Shown here: positions 33,600 to 41,678 of the stretch, one piece after another
How positions within the stretch are numbered: position 1 is the first letter of the stretch
Layout of the letters: every line of letters starts with the position of its first letter
IMG/VR virus record: IMGVR_UViG_3300037339_000063
Coordinates: 1 to 45,437 of that record
Length of the DNA stretch: 45,437 bases
Source: a virus
Strand: one strand, 5' to 3'
Notes under the pieces: model-generated
Databases searched by the model: none
Seen by the model: only the letters and a program-made list of their open reading frames with translations
Told to the model about the DNA's origin: nothing
Translations under genes and position numbers: made by a program

Positions 33600-34409
33600 T
33601 TATCCCTTGACTTCGGTTCCGTCCGGTAGGACTGCGTACCCGCTATTAATGTTGACGCAGTACTCAGTCCACGACCGGGTACCCACGTAGATTATAGCAA
33701 ATCCGTGAGACCATTCGCTAGGGTTGCTCGTCATGTATAGAGGTTGCAACTTGCTCAGTGTGCCCGGGTTGAAAGCTTTGATAGGAGATCCCGTCCAAGT
33801 GTCCCGGCTTACGATTGTTTGTGCCCGGTGTGTGTGCCCGAAGACGATGCTCTGGCTACGCGACTTCTCTAGATGCACGTAAGCGGCGTGCTTGCTAAAT
33901 GACCAGCCGTGTACCGCCACGAGTCCGCCCGTCCTCATGATAGGAGAAGGCTTGACTAGCTGCACGAACCCAAGGCGATCGCCAGTGGTAGGAGAATAAT
34001 GAGTATAAGAGAAGTTCTTGCGGCCAGAAGCCAGCGTGTGCTCAGGGGATATGCTAGAATATAAAGATTCCCCAACAGCACCAGCGCCCACAGCCCATCG
34101 CTCAATCCGTTCCTCATGATTCCCTCCCAGAAAGTGTGTGTGAATCTTTGTGTTCTTCTGAACACGGTCGAGCATCTTGTTGCAAGGATCGACCTCAAGC
34201 TTCTTGAAGTCGTAAGACTGGTTCTCGCTGATCTTACGCTTCGGGTGAGCCGAGAAGATAGCGCAGTCAAGAACGTCACCAAGGAACAAGGTGTAGTCAG
34301 GCTTGACTATGGCGTGAGCCTTTAGCGCGGCCTCTAGTGCTGCTTCGTCATGGTCAGGGAAGTGGATGTCTGGGAAGATGAACCAAGTCTTTGCTCTATA
34401 CTTTGCCAT
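33600..34409 (-). CDS. Calcineurin-like metallophosphoesterase (269 aa)
   Basis: All classic metal-binding motifs are present: D14-x-H16 (FPDIHFPDHD), GD45 (LFLGDVLD), GN97-H98-E (LGGNHEER), H167 (VAVHGW) and GH192-x-H194 (VFGHTHR). The remainder includes FNPGTLSKLQPLYM. It is a soluble dimetal phosphoesterase, distinct from the gp47-like nuclease of this operon. The substrate could be a nucleic acid, a cyclic nucleotide or a phosphoprotein; sequence alone does not say. It overlaps the upstream nuclease gene by 14 bases. Confidence 0.87.
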   Translation of the reverse strand: MAKYRAKTWFIFPDIHFPDHDEAALEAALKAHAIVKPDYTLFLGDVLDCAIFSAHPKRKISENQSYDFKKLEVDPCNKMLDRVQKNTKIHTHFLGGNHEERIERWAVGAGAVGESLYSSISPEHTLASGRKNFSYTHYSPTTGDRLGFVQLVKPSPIMRTGGLVAVHGWSFSKHAAYVHLEKSRSQSIVFGHTHRAQTIVSRDTWTGSPIKAFNPGTLSKLQPLYMTSNPSEWSHGFAIIYVGTRSWTEYCVNINSGYAVLPDGTEVKG

Positions 34410-34839
34410 TGTCGGAGTTCCTTACCAGTTGCTTATACCAGTCGATGAATTCGACTAGATCGAAACGGATCTCACCCTTCTCGCCACCCTCGCCTGTGGT
34501 CTGCCATACTACGGCACCGATAGTGCCTTTGGCGGCGTTGTATCTTGCTTGCTCCAGGGCTTTGTGTCCTGGATCGGCTGCGGTCTTCTTGCACTCGACC
34601 GTAACCGGGAATGCTTTGCGGGCTGCTGGACTGGCCATAATGTCAGCGCCACCGGAGCCCATCGGTCTACTTACGAGATCGCCTTCCTCCAGCCCGAACT
34701 TTTCGGTTAGTAGGGCGGCTACGTTTTGCTGCCACTTTCTTCCCTTCTGTTTTGCGCTGGCGGGGCGGATTCCTTTTCGCTTTGGCTTTGGGCTTGCTGG
34801 CTGGTGGGCGAACACGTCGTGGAAGTTTCTGCTTGGCAT
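34396..34839 (-). CDS. PD-(D/E)XK nuclease, resolvase-like (147 aa)
   Basis: AAAGG precedes the ATG. After a basic, Pro-rich N-terminus (HQPASPKPKRKGIRP) comes a helix (KWQQNVAALLTEKFGLEE), then the catalytic core: S-x-PMGSGGADIM with D66, and FPVTVECKK with E82-x-K84, followed by the LEQARYNAA helix. This D...ExK order is that of restriction-like nucleases, including archaeal-type Holliday junction resolvases. Cleaving recombination or replication intermediates would suit the operon. Its first 57 codons overlap the membrane-protein gene in another frame. Confidence 0.8.
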   Translation of the reverse strand: MPSRNFHDVFAHQPASPKPKRKGIRPASAKQKGRKWQQNVAALLTEKFGLEEGDLVSRPMGSGGADIMASPAARKAFPVTVECKKTAADPGHKALEQARYNAAKGTIGAVVWQTTGEGGEKGEIRFDLVEFIDWYKQLVRNSDNGKV

Positions 34840-35212
34840 TATTCTTTACCTTTACTGACTTTGCTGGTCGTGACATACCTATGTTTGTGTGGACTACATC
34901 TTGTAGGGCACCTAATAGTTCGGCTGGGGGGAGAGGTCGCTTTTGTTCTTCGCGTGATTCGAGTCGCTCTTCCATTGCTAGAGTTTCGTGCTCTGCCTGC
35001 CACTGAAGGTAACCTAGCACATCCACCACCATGAAAGCCAGGCCCCATACTACGATGGAACTCATGCCCATGACTAGGCCAATGCCGATCCAGCCTACTT
35101 CACCGGCAAAGCGGAACGCCCAGCCTCGGAAGTCCTTGGCTGATAGCAGTAGCATCCCTAGGAATAGGGAAGCGTAAAAGAAATGACCAAAGAAATCTAC
35201 TTTACTCATCAT
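34667..35212 (-). CDS. Membrane protein with long basic tail (181 aa)
   Basis: Residues 6-24 (DFFGHFFYASLFLGMLLLSA) and ~37-66 (VGWIGIGLVMGMSSIVVWGL, then AFMVVDVLGYL) are two membrane segments. A charged helix follows (EHETLAMEERLESREEQKRP). From about residue 113 to the end the protein is almost wholly Lys/Arg/Pro/Ala. The last 57 codons lie in the 173-base overlap with the nuclease gene, so the basic tail may be dictated partly by the other frame. The start overlaps the ClpP-like gene. It might tether DNA or replisome components to the membrane; this is inference. Confidence 0.65.
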   Translation of the reverse strand: MMSKVDFFGHFFYASLFLGMLLLSAKDFRGWAFRFAGEVGWIGIGLVMGMSSIVVWGLAFMVVDVLGYLQWQAEHETLAMEERLESREEQKRPLPPAELLGALQDVVHTNIGMSRPAKSVKVKNNAKQKLPRRVRPPASKPKAKAKRNPPRQRKTEGKKVAAKRSRPTNRKVRAGGRRSRK

Positions 35213-35888
35213 CTTCTTCCTCTGATTCGATCACTTCCTTGACGCGGGTGCGAAGCTTTTTAGTGCTGAGTACCGGCCATACGTCTGTCGTATGGATTAT
35301 AGAGTCTACGACACCGTACTCGATCATGGTGTCTGCGTTAATCCAAAGCTCTCCCTTATGCTTACTCTTGGAGAGCCACTGGGTAGCGGTGAGGTTGGTG
35401 TGCCGCTGTAGTAGCTTCCAGTATCGGTCGCTCATGAGGGACTGCAACGCAGCCTGTGCCTCGATCTCATCATCGTCCCCGCCTAACCCGACCTTGCCTT
35501 TGTGGGTCATGAACATACAGTTAGGGGTAGCAGTGCGGTGGCCCTTCTCTCCCGCCACCAAGATGAGAGCTGCGGCCGAGCAAACTTCCCCGATGGCGGC
35601 AGTATAGATAGGGGTCTTGCAAGTAGTCATGAAGTCGTAGAGGTGGAACATCGCAATGTCCTCACCGCCAGGACTGTCGATCACCATATGGATAGGTTCT
35701 AGGTAAGTCCCGGGGAATTGAACTGGGCTGGATAGGAAGCGTAGGTTCGTCAGGACCATCTCGATAACATCACACTCCCCACCAAACTCCCCCATCAGGT
35801 ATACTGCGCGGCCTTGAACGTCTATGCCTAGCTCGTGTGCCAGGAGCAGGCGTTCTGTCAGGGGATCTTTTAGTGTAGGATTATGCAT
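35202..35888 (-). CDS. ClpP-like serine protease (228 aa)
   Basis: The ClpP/crotonase fold is recognisable: EPIHMVIDSPGGEDIAMFHL (oxyanion GG), the nucleophile Ser104 in AIGEVCSAAALILVAGEKG, and the catalytic His129 in CMFMTHKGKVG. By gap-free alignment with the YGLVD end of ClpP the third residue falls on Glu180 (KGELWINADTMIEYGVVD) in place of Asp. The C-terminus is acidic (ESEEEDDE). Phage ClpP-like proteins are usually prohead proteases near capsid genes; this one sits among replication genes, so a role in processing early proteins or host factors is possible. The start overlaps the gp46-like stop. Confidence 0.85.
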   Translation of the reverse strand: MHNPTLKDPLTERLLLAHELGIDVQGRAVYLMGEFGGECDVIEMVLTNLRFLSSPVQFPGTYLEPIHMVIDSPGGEDIAMFHLYDFMTTCKTPIYTAAIGEVCSAAALILVAGEKGHRTATPNCMFMTHKGKVGLGGDDDEIEAQAALQSLMSDRYWKLLQRHTNLTATQWLSKSKHKGELWINADTMIEYGVVDSIIHTTDVWPVLSTKKLRTRVKEVIESEEEDDE

Positions 35889-37725
35889 CGTCTAGTCTCG
35901 ATACCCCGTTTTCTTTTACTACTTGAATACTGTTAGGGATCAGTGCTTTCAAGGTTTCTTCGTTGCTCACGAGCAGGATTGTTTCCTTCTTGCTCTTTAA
36001 GTAGCCGGTCAGGTAGGTAACTAGGTTCTCGGAATTCCTTGCGTCGAGCGCCATAAAAGGTTCGTCCAGAACCATGAAATAAGACGGCCCATCTACTTGC
36101 GACTCGGCAAGATCGGAGAGAGCCAGTCCAAACGCAAAATTGACGATTTGGCGTTCTCCCCCCGATAGAGCATCGTAAGTAGCTCCCCCGGTGTTAGAAT
36201 ACACGGCCACATTGAACTCTGATTTACTGTCGTTGCTCTTGAGAGTCTTGGTTGTGGAGACCTTAACTTTGATTTGGCCATTGCCCATACCCCCAAGGTG
36301 TATATTAGCTTTTGTTTCGATAAAAGGGCAAACTTGATTCAAAAATTCATTCTTAAGCTCTTTGCCGAACGCTGCCTGCCAGAACTCCAAAGCCTTGCGG
36401 TCGTTCTCGATGGCCTCCACGCGGTTCTTGTGGTGTCCTAAGGAAGACACCGCATACTTTAATGCTGTTGCGTTGGCGTTATATAGATGTTCGTATGGAT
36501 TACGTTCTAGCTCTACACTTTCTAGCTTCTGTCTTAGTATAGCTAAGTTGTCGTTGTTGCGTGTAGCCTCTAGCTGCGCAATCTCTAAGTCTACCTGGTT
36601 GAGCTTCCTACTGTTTTCAGAAGCCAAAGCCTGTTGCGCCTGAGCTTCTCGAATAGACTGCTCTAATTGGTTTAGGACTTCGGTATACTTTTTAACAGTC
36701 TTCTCGGCGTGAACGATGTCCATGCTGTCGTGTATATGTTTGCCTAGTAGGGCGTCGAACTGTTCCGGGGGCATGTTCTGCTTACAGGTAGGGCACGCAT
36801 TGTTTACTGGCTCTACTAGCTTGCGGCCTGCCACCACCCGCCACTCCCCTATAGCTTTCAGGTGGGCGTCCCGTTGATCTATTAGTATCCCTATGATAGC
36901 GTTGGTCCCTACCACCAACATGTCGGTCTCATTCTTGGTAGGTAGCGTCACCACCAGTTTTTTAAGCTCGTCTATCTTAGTGAGGACGGGATCGTTGGCC
37001 TCAAGCTTGGCGACCTCTTCTGTTAGGGAGACGATCGAAGCATCGTGCTGTCGCTCCCAGGCATCGATCGAAGTAGATAGCTCTCGCTCTTGGCGCTGGC
37101 ATTCTAGCATCTTACCATTGTGCTCTGCAACGTGGCGTTCACAACTAGACTGGACAACTTTGAGCTTCGTCAGGAAATCCTTAGTGTTATCAGCTAGTTG
37201 CGTAAGCTGTTCAAAGGGCAGTATAGTTTCTAAGAGTTCCGCTTGCGCTTTGGGCGTGAGGTCGAGGAAGTTCGCGGCCTTCCCCTGTCCAAAGAAGTCC
37301 GTCTGCAAAAAGGTTTCACGGCTTCTACCGAGGAGCCTGTCCACCATTGCTTGAGTATCTTTTTCTGTCTTGCAAGAAATATCCGTACCCGTAGCCACGT
37401 CAATAACAGTGAGTCGGTTAGGACGACGGCTCCGAACAATGCGAAACTGCTGGCCATCACCAGACTCCATATTGATGCTCCCGCTGCACGTAGCATCCTC
37501 TTCGGCAAAGCGGTTGATGACTGCATCGGCTTTGTCACCTGCGGCCGTGTTTCCGTAGAGCACCCACACGATCCCTTTGCTCGACAAGGAAGATTTTCCT
37601 GATCCATTTGCGCCCCCTTCGTCCAGGCTATGGCCTGTGACAAGTAGTAGTCCTCGCTTATCGAGGTCAAGTTCGACATCGCCAAGAGAGAACAAATTTT
37701 GTGCCTTGAAGTTTAACAGTCTCAT
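35881..37725 (-). CDS. gp46/SbcC-like recombination ATPase (614 aa)
   Basis: The Walker A is at 38-46 (GANGSGKSS). Long coiled-coil arms run from about 180 to 450 and meet at a zinc hook with CPTCKQNMP. The ABC signature is LSGGERQIVNFAFGLALSDL, and the Walker B is YFMVLDEPFMALDARNSENL with the D-loop. It pairs with the gp47/SbcD-like nuclease two genes away to resect DNA ends for recombination-dependent replication. The length is close to T4 gp46 (560 residues). The start overlaps the exonuclease stop by ATGA. Confidence 0.93.
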   Translation of the reverse strand: MRLLNFKAQNLFSLGDVELDLDKRGLLLVTGHSLDEGGANGSGKSSLSSKGIVWVLYGNTAAGDKADAVINRFAEEDATCSGSINMESGDGQQFRIVRSRRPNRLTVIDVATGTDISCKTEKDTQAMVDRLLGRSRETFLQTDFFGQGKAANFLDLTPKAQAELLETILPFEQLTQLADNTKDFLTKLKVVQSSCERHVAEHNGKMLECQRQERELSTSIDAWERQHDASIVSLTEEVAKLEANDPVLTKIDELKKLVVTLPTKNETDMLVVGTNAIIGILIDQRDAHLKAIGEWRVVAGRKLVEPVNNACPTCKQNMPPEQFDALLGKHIHDSMDIVHAEKTVKKYTEVLNQLEQSIREAQAQQALASENSRKLNQVDLEIAQLEATRNNDNLAILRQKLESVELERNPYEHLYNANATALKYAVSSLGHHKNRVEAIENDRKALEFWQAAFGKELKNEFLNQVCPFIETKANIHLGGMGNGQIKVKVSTTKTLKSNDSKSEFNVAVYSNTGGATYDALSGGERQIVNFAFGLALSDLAESQVDGPSYFMVLDEPFMALDARNSENLVTYLTGYLKSKKETILLVSNEETLKALIPNSIQVVKENGVSRLDDA

Positions 37726-38213
37726 CGTTCGCCTGCCAACATGCGCCTGAATGCTTCTGCATTTCCTATAGCATCATGCACTGGGTTGTGGTCGTGCTTA
37801 GTGATACGCAATTTCTTCCACTTGGAAGCCTTACTAAAGTCTCCGACGAGCCCAGCGTAGAAGTCACCTATGCGTCTAGCCGAGTGGCCCATAGGGTTGA
37901 AACCTAGTGAGCGCCAGAACCCATCGTTGATCCATTGCCAATCAAACGCCGGGTTGTCTGAGATGAACACGGGCGCACCGTCGCTGTTCTCTTCTATCCA
38001 CTTTAGGAAAGCAAGGAACACCGTGTAGCGAACTGCGTCTGAGCACTTCGCTTTAGGCATAGGGCAGACAGGGTTGGCTGGATCTGGTTCCGTCTTAACT
38101 AGCACCCCGTGGAAGGTTCGCATACTAGGATAGGCTACGGCTCCGAACTCAGTCAAGTCTCCGGTAGCAGGGCACCCGCCCCAAGCTTCGCAGTCTACGA
38201 ATATCAATGTCAT
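37722..38213 (-). CDS. DEDDh 3'-5' exonuclease, DnaQ/oligoribonuclease-like (163 aa)
   Basis: The Exo I motif is D7-x-E9 (LIFVDCEAWGG, then LTEFGAVAY). Exo II lies in VFISDNPAFDWQWIND (D91), and Exo III is H146-D147 in HNPVHDAIGNAEAF, giving the DEDDh set. This compact single-domain exonuclease lies between gp46-like and gp47-like genes, with ATGA overlaps at both ends. A role in trimming 3' ends during recombination or proofreading is likely; RNA substrates cannot be excluded. Confidence 0.88.
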   Translation of the reverse strand: MTLIFVDCEAWGGCPATGDLTEFGAVAYPSMRTFHGVLVKTEPDPANPVCPMPKAKCSDAVRYTVFLAFLKWIEENSDGAPVFISDNPAFDWQWINDGFWRSLGFNPMGHSARRIGDFYAGLVGDFSKASKWKKLRITKHDHNPVHDAIGNAEAFRRMLAGER

Positions 38214-39286
38214 ATTTGAGGCACACAGTAGTTGCCCTTGAGCAACCGCTCCCCTATTCCGCTGTCGTATTCTGAAATGATACCAGCCTTCTCCTTAGCT
38301 TTAGCGAAGGAGTAGATAACCTCATTCAGTGATGCTACCGTGGCTGTCGTTTTGAAGGCCGGGTTTTCTTTGTAGACGGTTTTAACTTCGCATGAGGCCG
38401 CACCGAATTGGAGAACAAGATTTGACAACTCTTCTGGGCTATAAGCGCCCGAAGAGAGTACCCGGATATAGTTTCCAACCAAGCTTGGTAGTGGATTATT
38501 TGCGCCATTGGAATCAAAGTCCTGTTCGTTTAGCGTGATGAACTTGGAAGCTTGTGACTGTATTAGATTGACCTCAGTGACCTGCTCTCCGTCTACTGTA
38601 ACGTCGAGCCATCCTCTGGGTTCTCCTTCGTCTCCCCAATTGAGTTGGACGGTGGACCCAGGAATGATGAGATTGCTTGTAACTGGTTTGAAAGAGTGGT
38701 AATGGCCACTAAAAGCCATAGCACAATTCCCAGGAATGAGAGCAGGAGTAAGGATTTCATTGAGGGTAAATCCTTTGGAGTTGACTTCGACACCGCCTAC
38801 GCCTTGATGAAAGAAGCAAAAGGATCTTCCTTCTCCGATGGAAGACAGCCATCCTCGTAGGACTCCTTCGTCTCCGGTGTAAGGGAAAAAATAGGAGTCC
38901 AGTCCTCCAATTGTTTGTACAGTTGTTGTGCCCACACCCGTGTCAATAAGCTGCCCATGGTCTGAAAGCCAAGAACAGGCATGAGATCCGCCTGTTCTAC
39001 TACTTTGGTCGTGGTTGCCGACAAGGATCGTGAGTTCGATACCGTTTTCTTTGAAGCCTTTGAACGCTTCGTGTGCAGCTTGGGCAACTTCGGCTGTGAC
39101 AGTGCTAGTGTGAAAGAGATCTCCTGTGAATACACACTGGGGGATATCCTTTTCTGTGCAGTACCGGACAATGGATTGGACGACTTCTTTTTGTTGCTCA
39201 AGGCGAGAGTTCCTTCCGTCGATAAGACGTGAGCCATACTGCCACTGATGAAGGTGCAGGTCGGAGAAGACTACAAAGTTTTTCAT
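38210..39286 (-). CDS. gp47/SbcD-like recombination nuclease (358 aa)
   Basis: The Mre11-type metallophosphoesterase motifs are in order: FSDLHLHQW (D9, H11), VFTGDLFHT (D56), LVGNHDQSS (N91, H92), CFFHQGVGG and AFSGHYHSF. Between about 250 and 358 is a smaller C-terminal domain (WLDVTVDGEQVTEVNLIQ). It forms the nuclease half of the gp46/gp47 complex. It is the first of three coupled genes in the resection module; the start overlaps the 61-aa gene by ATGA. Confidence 0.93.
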   Translation of the reverse strand: MKNFVVFSDLHLHQWQYGSRLIDGRNSRLEQQKEVVQSIVRYCTEKDIPQCVFTGDLFHTSTVTAEVAQAAHEAFKGFKENGIELTILVGNHDQSSRTGGSHACSWLSDHGQLIDTGVGTTTVQTIGGLDSYFFPYTGDEGVLRGWLSSIGEGRSFCFFHQGVGGVEVNSKGFTLNEILTPALIPGNCAMAFSGHYHSFKPVTSNLIIPGSTVQLNWGDEGEPRGWLDVTVDGEQVTEVNLIQSQASKFITLNEQDFDSNGANNPLPSLVGNYIRVLSSGAYSPEELSNLVLQFGAASCEVKTVYKENPAFKTTATVASLNEVIYSFAKAKEKAGIISEYDSGIGERLLKGNYCVPQI

Positions 39287-39468
39287 TTCTTATGGCGATC
39301 CGTGAAGACTGTGAACTGCATCATGAATACCCAAAGCTTAACTATAAGCGTAGTAGCGTCCATACCTTCCGCGTTCTCTGCTTCTATTGTATACGGTCCT
39401 ATGTAGAATCCCATATCCTCAGGGCTAAGTATTACGGACAAGGAGATTTCAAGTATCAACTGGCCCAC
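39283..39468 (-). CDS. Small protein between recombinase and nuclease genes (61 aa)
   Basis: The frame fills an otherwise empty 160-base gap and ends with an ATGA overlap on the gp47-like start, which supports coupling. It opens at a GTG (39468) inside the recombinase end, without a good ribosome site; an internal ATG at codon 19 is an alternative. The product is hydrophobic (QLILEISLSVILSPEDMGFY, then TTLIVKLWVFMMQFTVF), with a basic end (DRHKK), perhaps membrane-associated. No family is recognised. Confidence 0.5.
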   Translation of the reverse strand: MGQLILEISLSVILSPEDMGFYIGPYTIEAENAEGMDATTLIVKLWVFMMQFTVFTDRHKK

Positions 39469-40546
39469 CGTAGATTGTGATATGATTGTCGTTCGCTGCT
39501 AGACGCAAGAAGTATTTGTAGAACCCGTCTATACCTAAGACGACGCCTTCCTTGTTAGCGTAACTATCAATCAAGGCTCGCCATTCTTTCTTGGTCAACG
39601 TGGTCTGAGTCGGGATGAAGTGCCAGTTGATGTTGTTGACCCGCTCAAGAGCGCCGATGGTTTGGAAAGCCTCGAAGAGACCCTCGTATATATCAAAGCC
39701 GTTCTCTGTTAGCTCAACCTTGACAACTGGAGCGTGGGTCTTCTCTACCTTGTTCTTGATGAGGGACAGGTTGACGATCTGCCCACGGCGCTGCTTGTCT
39801 TCCTTACCCTCTGTCAAGTTTTGAACGAAGGCGAACTCCACACGGACACTGGCTAAGAACTTGATGCCGTTTCCGCCTGAGGAATCTGACTGCTTACCAA
39901 ACGCTTTGCCGATTAGGGCAGTAGAGTGGTTGATAAAGAACAGGCACACCTTGAGGTCTGCTACCTTCTTGTTGATCTTGCGGAGTCCTCGGCGAATAGC
40001 TCGGGCATCCTCACCTACACGGACTTCCAATTCCATACCGCGAGTGCTGTTGTAGCGAGTCTCTACGGCTGTTACAGAGTCTACGCAGATAGCTATTGGG
40101 CTAGCCTTTAACTTCTCGTCCTTATCATACGCCTCTAGCATCGTCTCGATCTTCTCGAAGATCTCCTCGATGTCGTTAGCTTCTGATACCAGTAGTCGCT
40201 TCACGTCGATACCGCATTGCTCTGCGCGAGCTGGATCGAACGTGCGCTCGGTGTCGATGAGGACACTGAGCCCTCCCATGCGTTGGCATTGTGCCATGGC
40301 ATGGTAGGCAGCCGTAGTCTTACCGCTGGCCGGGAGGCCAAACAACTCTACTATGCGACCCGCTGGGTAACCTGGGCGTCCCATAGAGAGGTCGAGCTGC
40401 GGGATGCGCGACGGGATGCCGAACGCTACGTGAGACGCGAGGGAAAGATCGGTGCCATAGCCTGAGGCACCGGCACCGTCTTCCCCTCCGATCTTCGCTT
40501 TGTTCAGAGCATCTAGGATGCTATTTGACTCGTCCTTAGTAGCCAT
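39449..40546 (-). CDS. RecA/UvsX-like recombinase (365 aa)
   Basis: The ATG at 40546 overlaps the TAA of the HTH gene (TAATG); the frame is open further upstream but that part is the HTH gene's shadow. Motifs: Walker A at 70-78 (GLPASGKTT), VLIDTERTFDPARAEQCGID, and Walker B PIAICVDSVTAVE. L1/L2-like stretches are near VGEDARAIRRGLRKI and GKQSDSSGGNGIKFLASVRV, followed by LIKNKVEKTHAPVVKVEL. It catalyses homologous strand exchange. Its companions here (SSB, putative mediator, gp46/gp47) suggest a UvsX-like role. Confidence 0.92.
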   Translation of the reverse strand: MATKDESNSILDALNKAKIGGEDGAGASGYGTDLSLASHVAFGIPSRIPQLDLSMGRPGYPAGRIVELFGLPASGKTTAAYHAMAQCQRMGGLSVLIDTERTFDPARAEQCGIDVKRLLVSEANDIEEIFEKIETMLEAYDKDEKLKASPIAICVDSVTAVETRYNSTRGMELEVRVGEDARAIRRGLRKINKKVADLKVCLFFINHSTALIGKAFGKQSDSSGGNGIKFLASVRVEFAFVQNLTEGKEDKQRRGQIVNLSLIKNKVEKTHAPVVKVELTENGFDIYEGLFEAFQTIGALERVNNINWHFIPTQTTLTKKEWRALIDSYANKEGVVLGIDGFYKYFLRLAANDNHITIYGGPVDT

Positions 40547-40818
40547 TAGTCCATCGGAAGTAGCACACGCACGGGCACGGCTACTGGTTCGGACACTACT
40601 ACTTCGGCTAGGTCTGGTACTGCAATCTCGACCGCCACTATCGCCTGCTTGCATACCGTACCGGGCTTGCGGATAGTACCACCGCCTGCCCGAACGTACT
40701 TCGCCATGGTAGGTACGCTGACGCCGAAGTTAGAGGCGAGGGTTTGTAGGCCCGTGCCTAGAGCATACTCGGCTGCCATTGTCTGCTTCTCATTGTCTGT
40801 GAATTTCTTGAACGTCAT
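40546..40818 (-). CDS. Helix-turn-helix protein (90 aa)
   Basis: Residues 8-45 form an HTH of the resolvase/transposase-like type (NEKQTMAAEYALGTGLQTLA, then SNFGVSVPTMAKYVRAGGG), often used for DNA binding. The C-terminal half is Val/Pro-rich with acidic patches (VAVEIAVPDLAEVVVSEPVA) and may be an oligomerisation strand set. It lies between the SSB and recombinase genes and overlaps the recombinase start. It may regulate this operon; no operator can be identified. Confidence 0.75.
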   Translation of the reverse strand: MTFKKFTDNEKQTMAAEYALGTGLQTLASNFGVSVPTMAKYVRAGGGTIRKPGTVCKQAIVAVEIAVPDLAEVVVSEPVAVPVRVLLPMD

Positions 40819-40821
40819 GGA

Positions 40822-41667
40822 TTAAGCCTTTGTCGGGAAGGTTGGAGGAGCCATAAGCACGTTGACCTTTGGTGCCGAGACTGTGAAGCCCTGCACTGTT
40901 GGTACACCCTGAGGTAGCGGAGCCGGTACTGGCGTGCCTGCTGCCCGAATGGTAGCGGGAGCCGGTACTGGCTGGGCCTGTGGTGCCGGGGCATCTGACA
41001 TGAGGGCACCGAACTCCGCAACCAAGTCATCATACGACTTCACGGGAGCGAACTGATCGAGCGCATGTAGCGTGAAGCTATCAAGGCTGAGTCCCTCTTG
41101 CTGAATCGTATCAACGATGCTCGTGCGCTGGGGTACGACCTTTACCGTATACTTGGTAGTAAGGCCCATCCCTGTCCGATCTACGTTGACGTTCATGCCT
41201 GTGTGGAAGTTGATGATATCACCGTAGCCACCACCTAGGTCTGTGTCCAGGTCGAGTAGTGCCAGCTTGACGGTCGAAGGAATCTTCATTACCTTGACCC
41301 CGTCCTTGATGGACACCTTACCGTTTGGATCACTCAACACAAGAACGTTGATGAGGAATCGTGTCGAAGCCTTGAAGCTCTTCGCTGCCTCTTCGTTGCC
41401 CTGCGCTGCTAGACCCGCACCGTGCTCACAGATAGGGCATCGGCCCGCTGAATTCTGTGAGCAAACAAAGGAACGGTTCTTCCCTTGAATGAAATGCTCT
41501 ACGACCTCATGGAACCACACGCCCTTCTCACTATAGGAAGGCATTACGCGGATCGTAGTGCGGCCACCCTTGAGTGTGAGAGCGAAGTTACGGTTCTCAC
41601 CGTCTCGGTCTGATTGTCGTGCGCGGTTTAGTGCTTCATCGTTTCGTTTGTATTCTACTAGAGCCAT
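40822..41667 (-). CDS. gp32-like single-stranded DNA-binding protein (281 aa)
   Basis: The ATG at 41667 has AAGGA 9 bases upstream; the open frame beyond it has no ribosome site. The N-terminus is basic (ALVEYKRNDEALNRARQSDR). The core shows TLKGGRTTIRVMPSYSEKGV and a zinc site, VEHFIQGKNRSFVC then GRCPICEHG (C69, C77, C80 with nearby His), as in T4 gp32. The C-terminal ~50 residues are Pro/Ala-rich with no acidic tip, unlike most SSBs. It coats ssDNA in replication and recombination. Confidence 0.85.
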   Translation of the reverse strand: MALVEYKRNDEALNRARQSDRDGENRNFALTLKGGRTTIRVMPSYSEKGVWFHEVVEHFIQGKNRSFVCSQNSAGRCPICEHGAGLAAQGNEEAAKSFKASTRFLINVLVLSDPNGKVSIKDGVKVMKIPSTVKLALLDLDTDLGGGYGDIINFHTGMNVNVDRTGMGLTTKYTVKVVPQRTSIVDTIQQEGLSLDSFTLHALDQFAPVKSYDDLVAEFGALMSDAPAPQAQPVPAPATIRAAGTPVPAPLPQGVPTVQGFTVSAPKVNVLMAPPTFPTKA

Positions 41668-41678
41668 GTTGTTATTCC

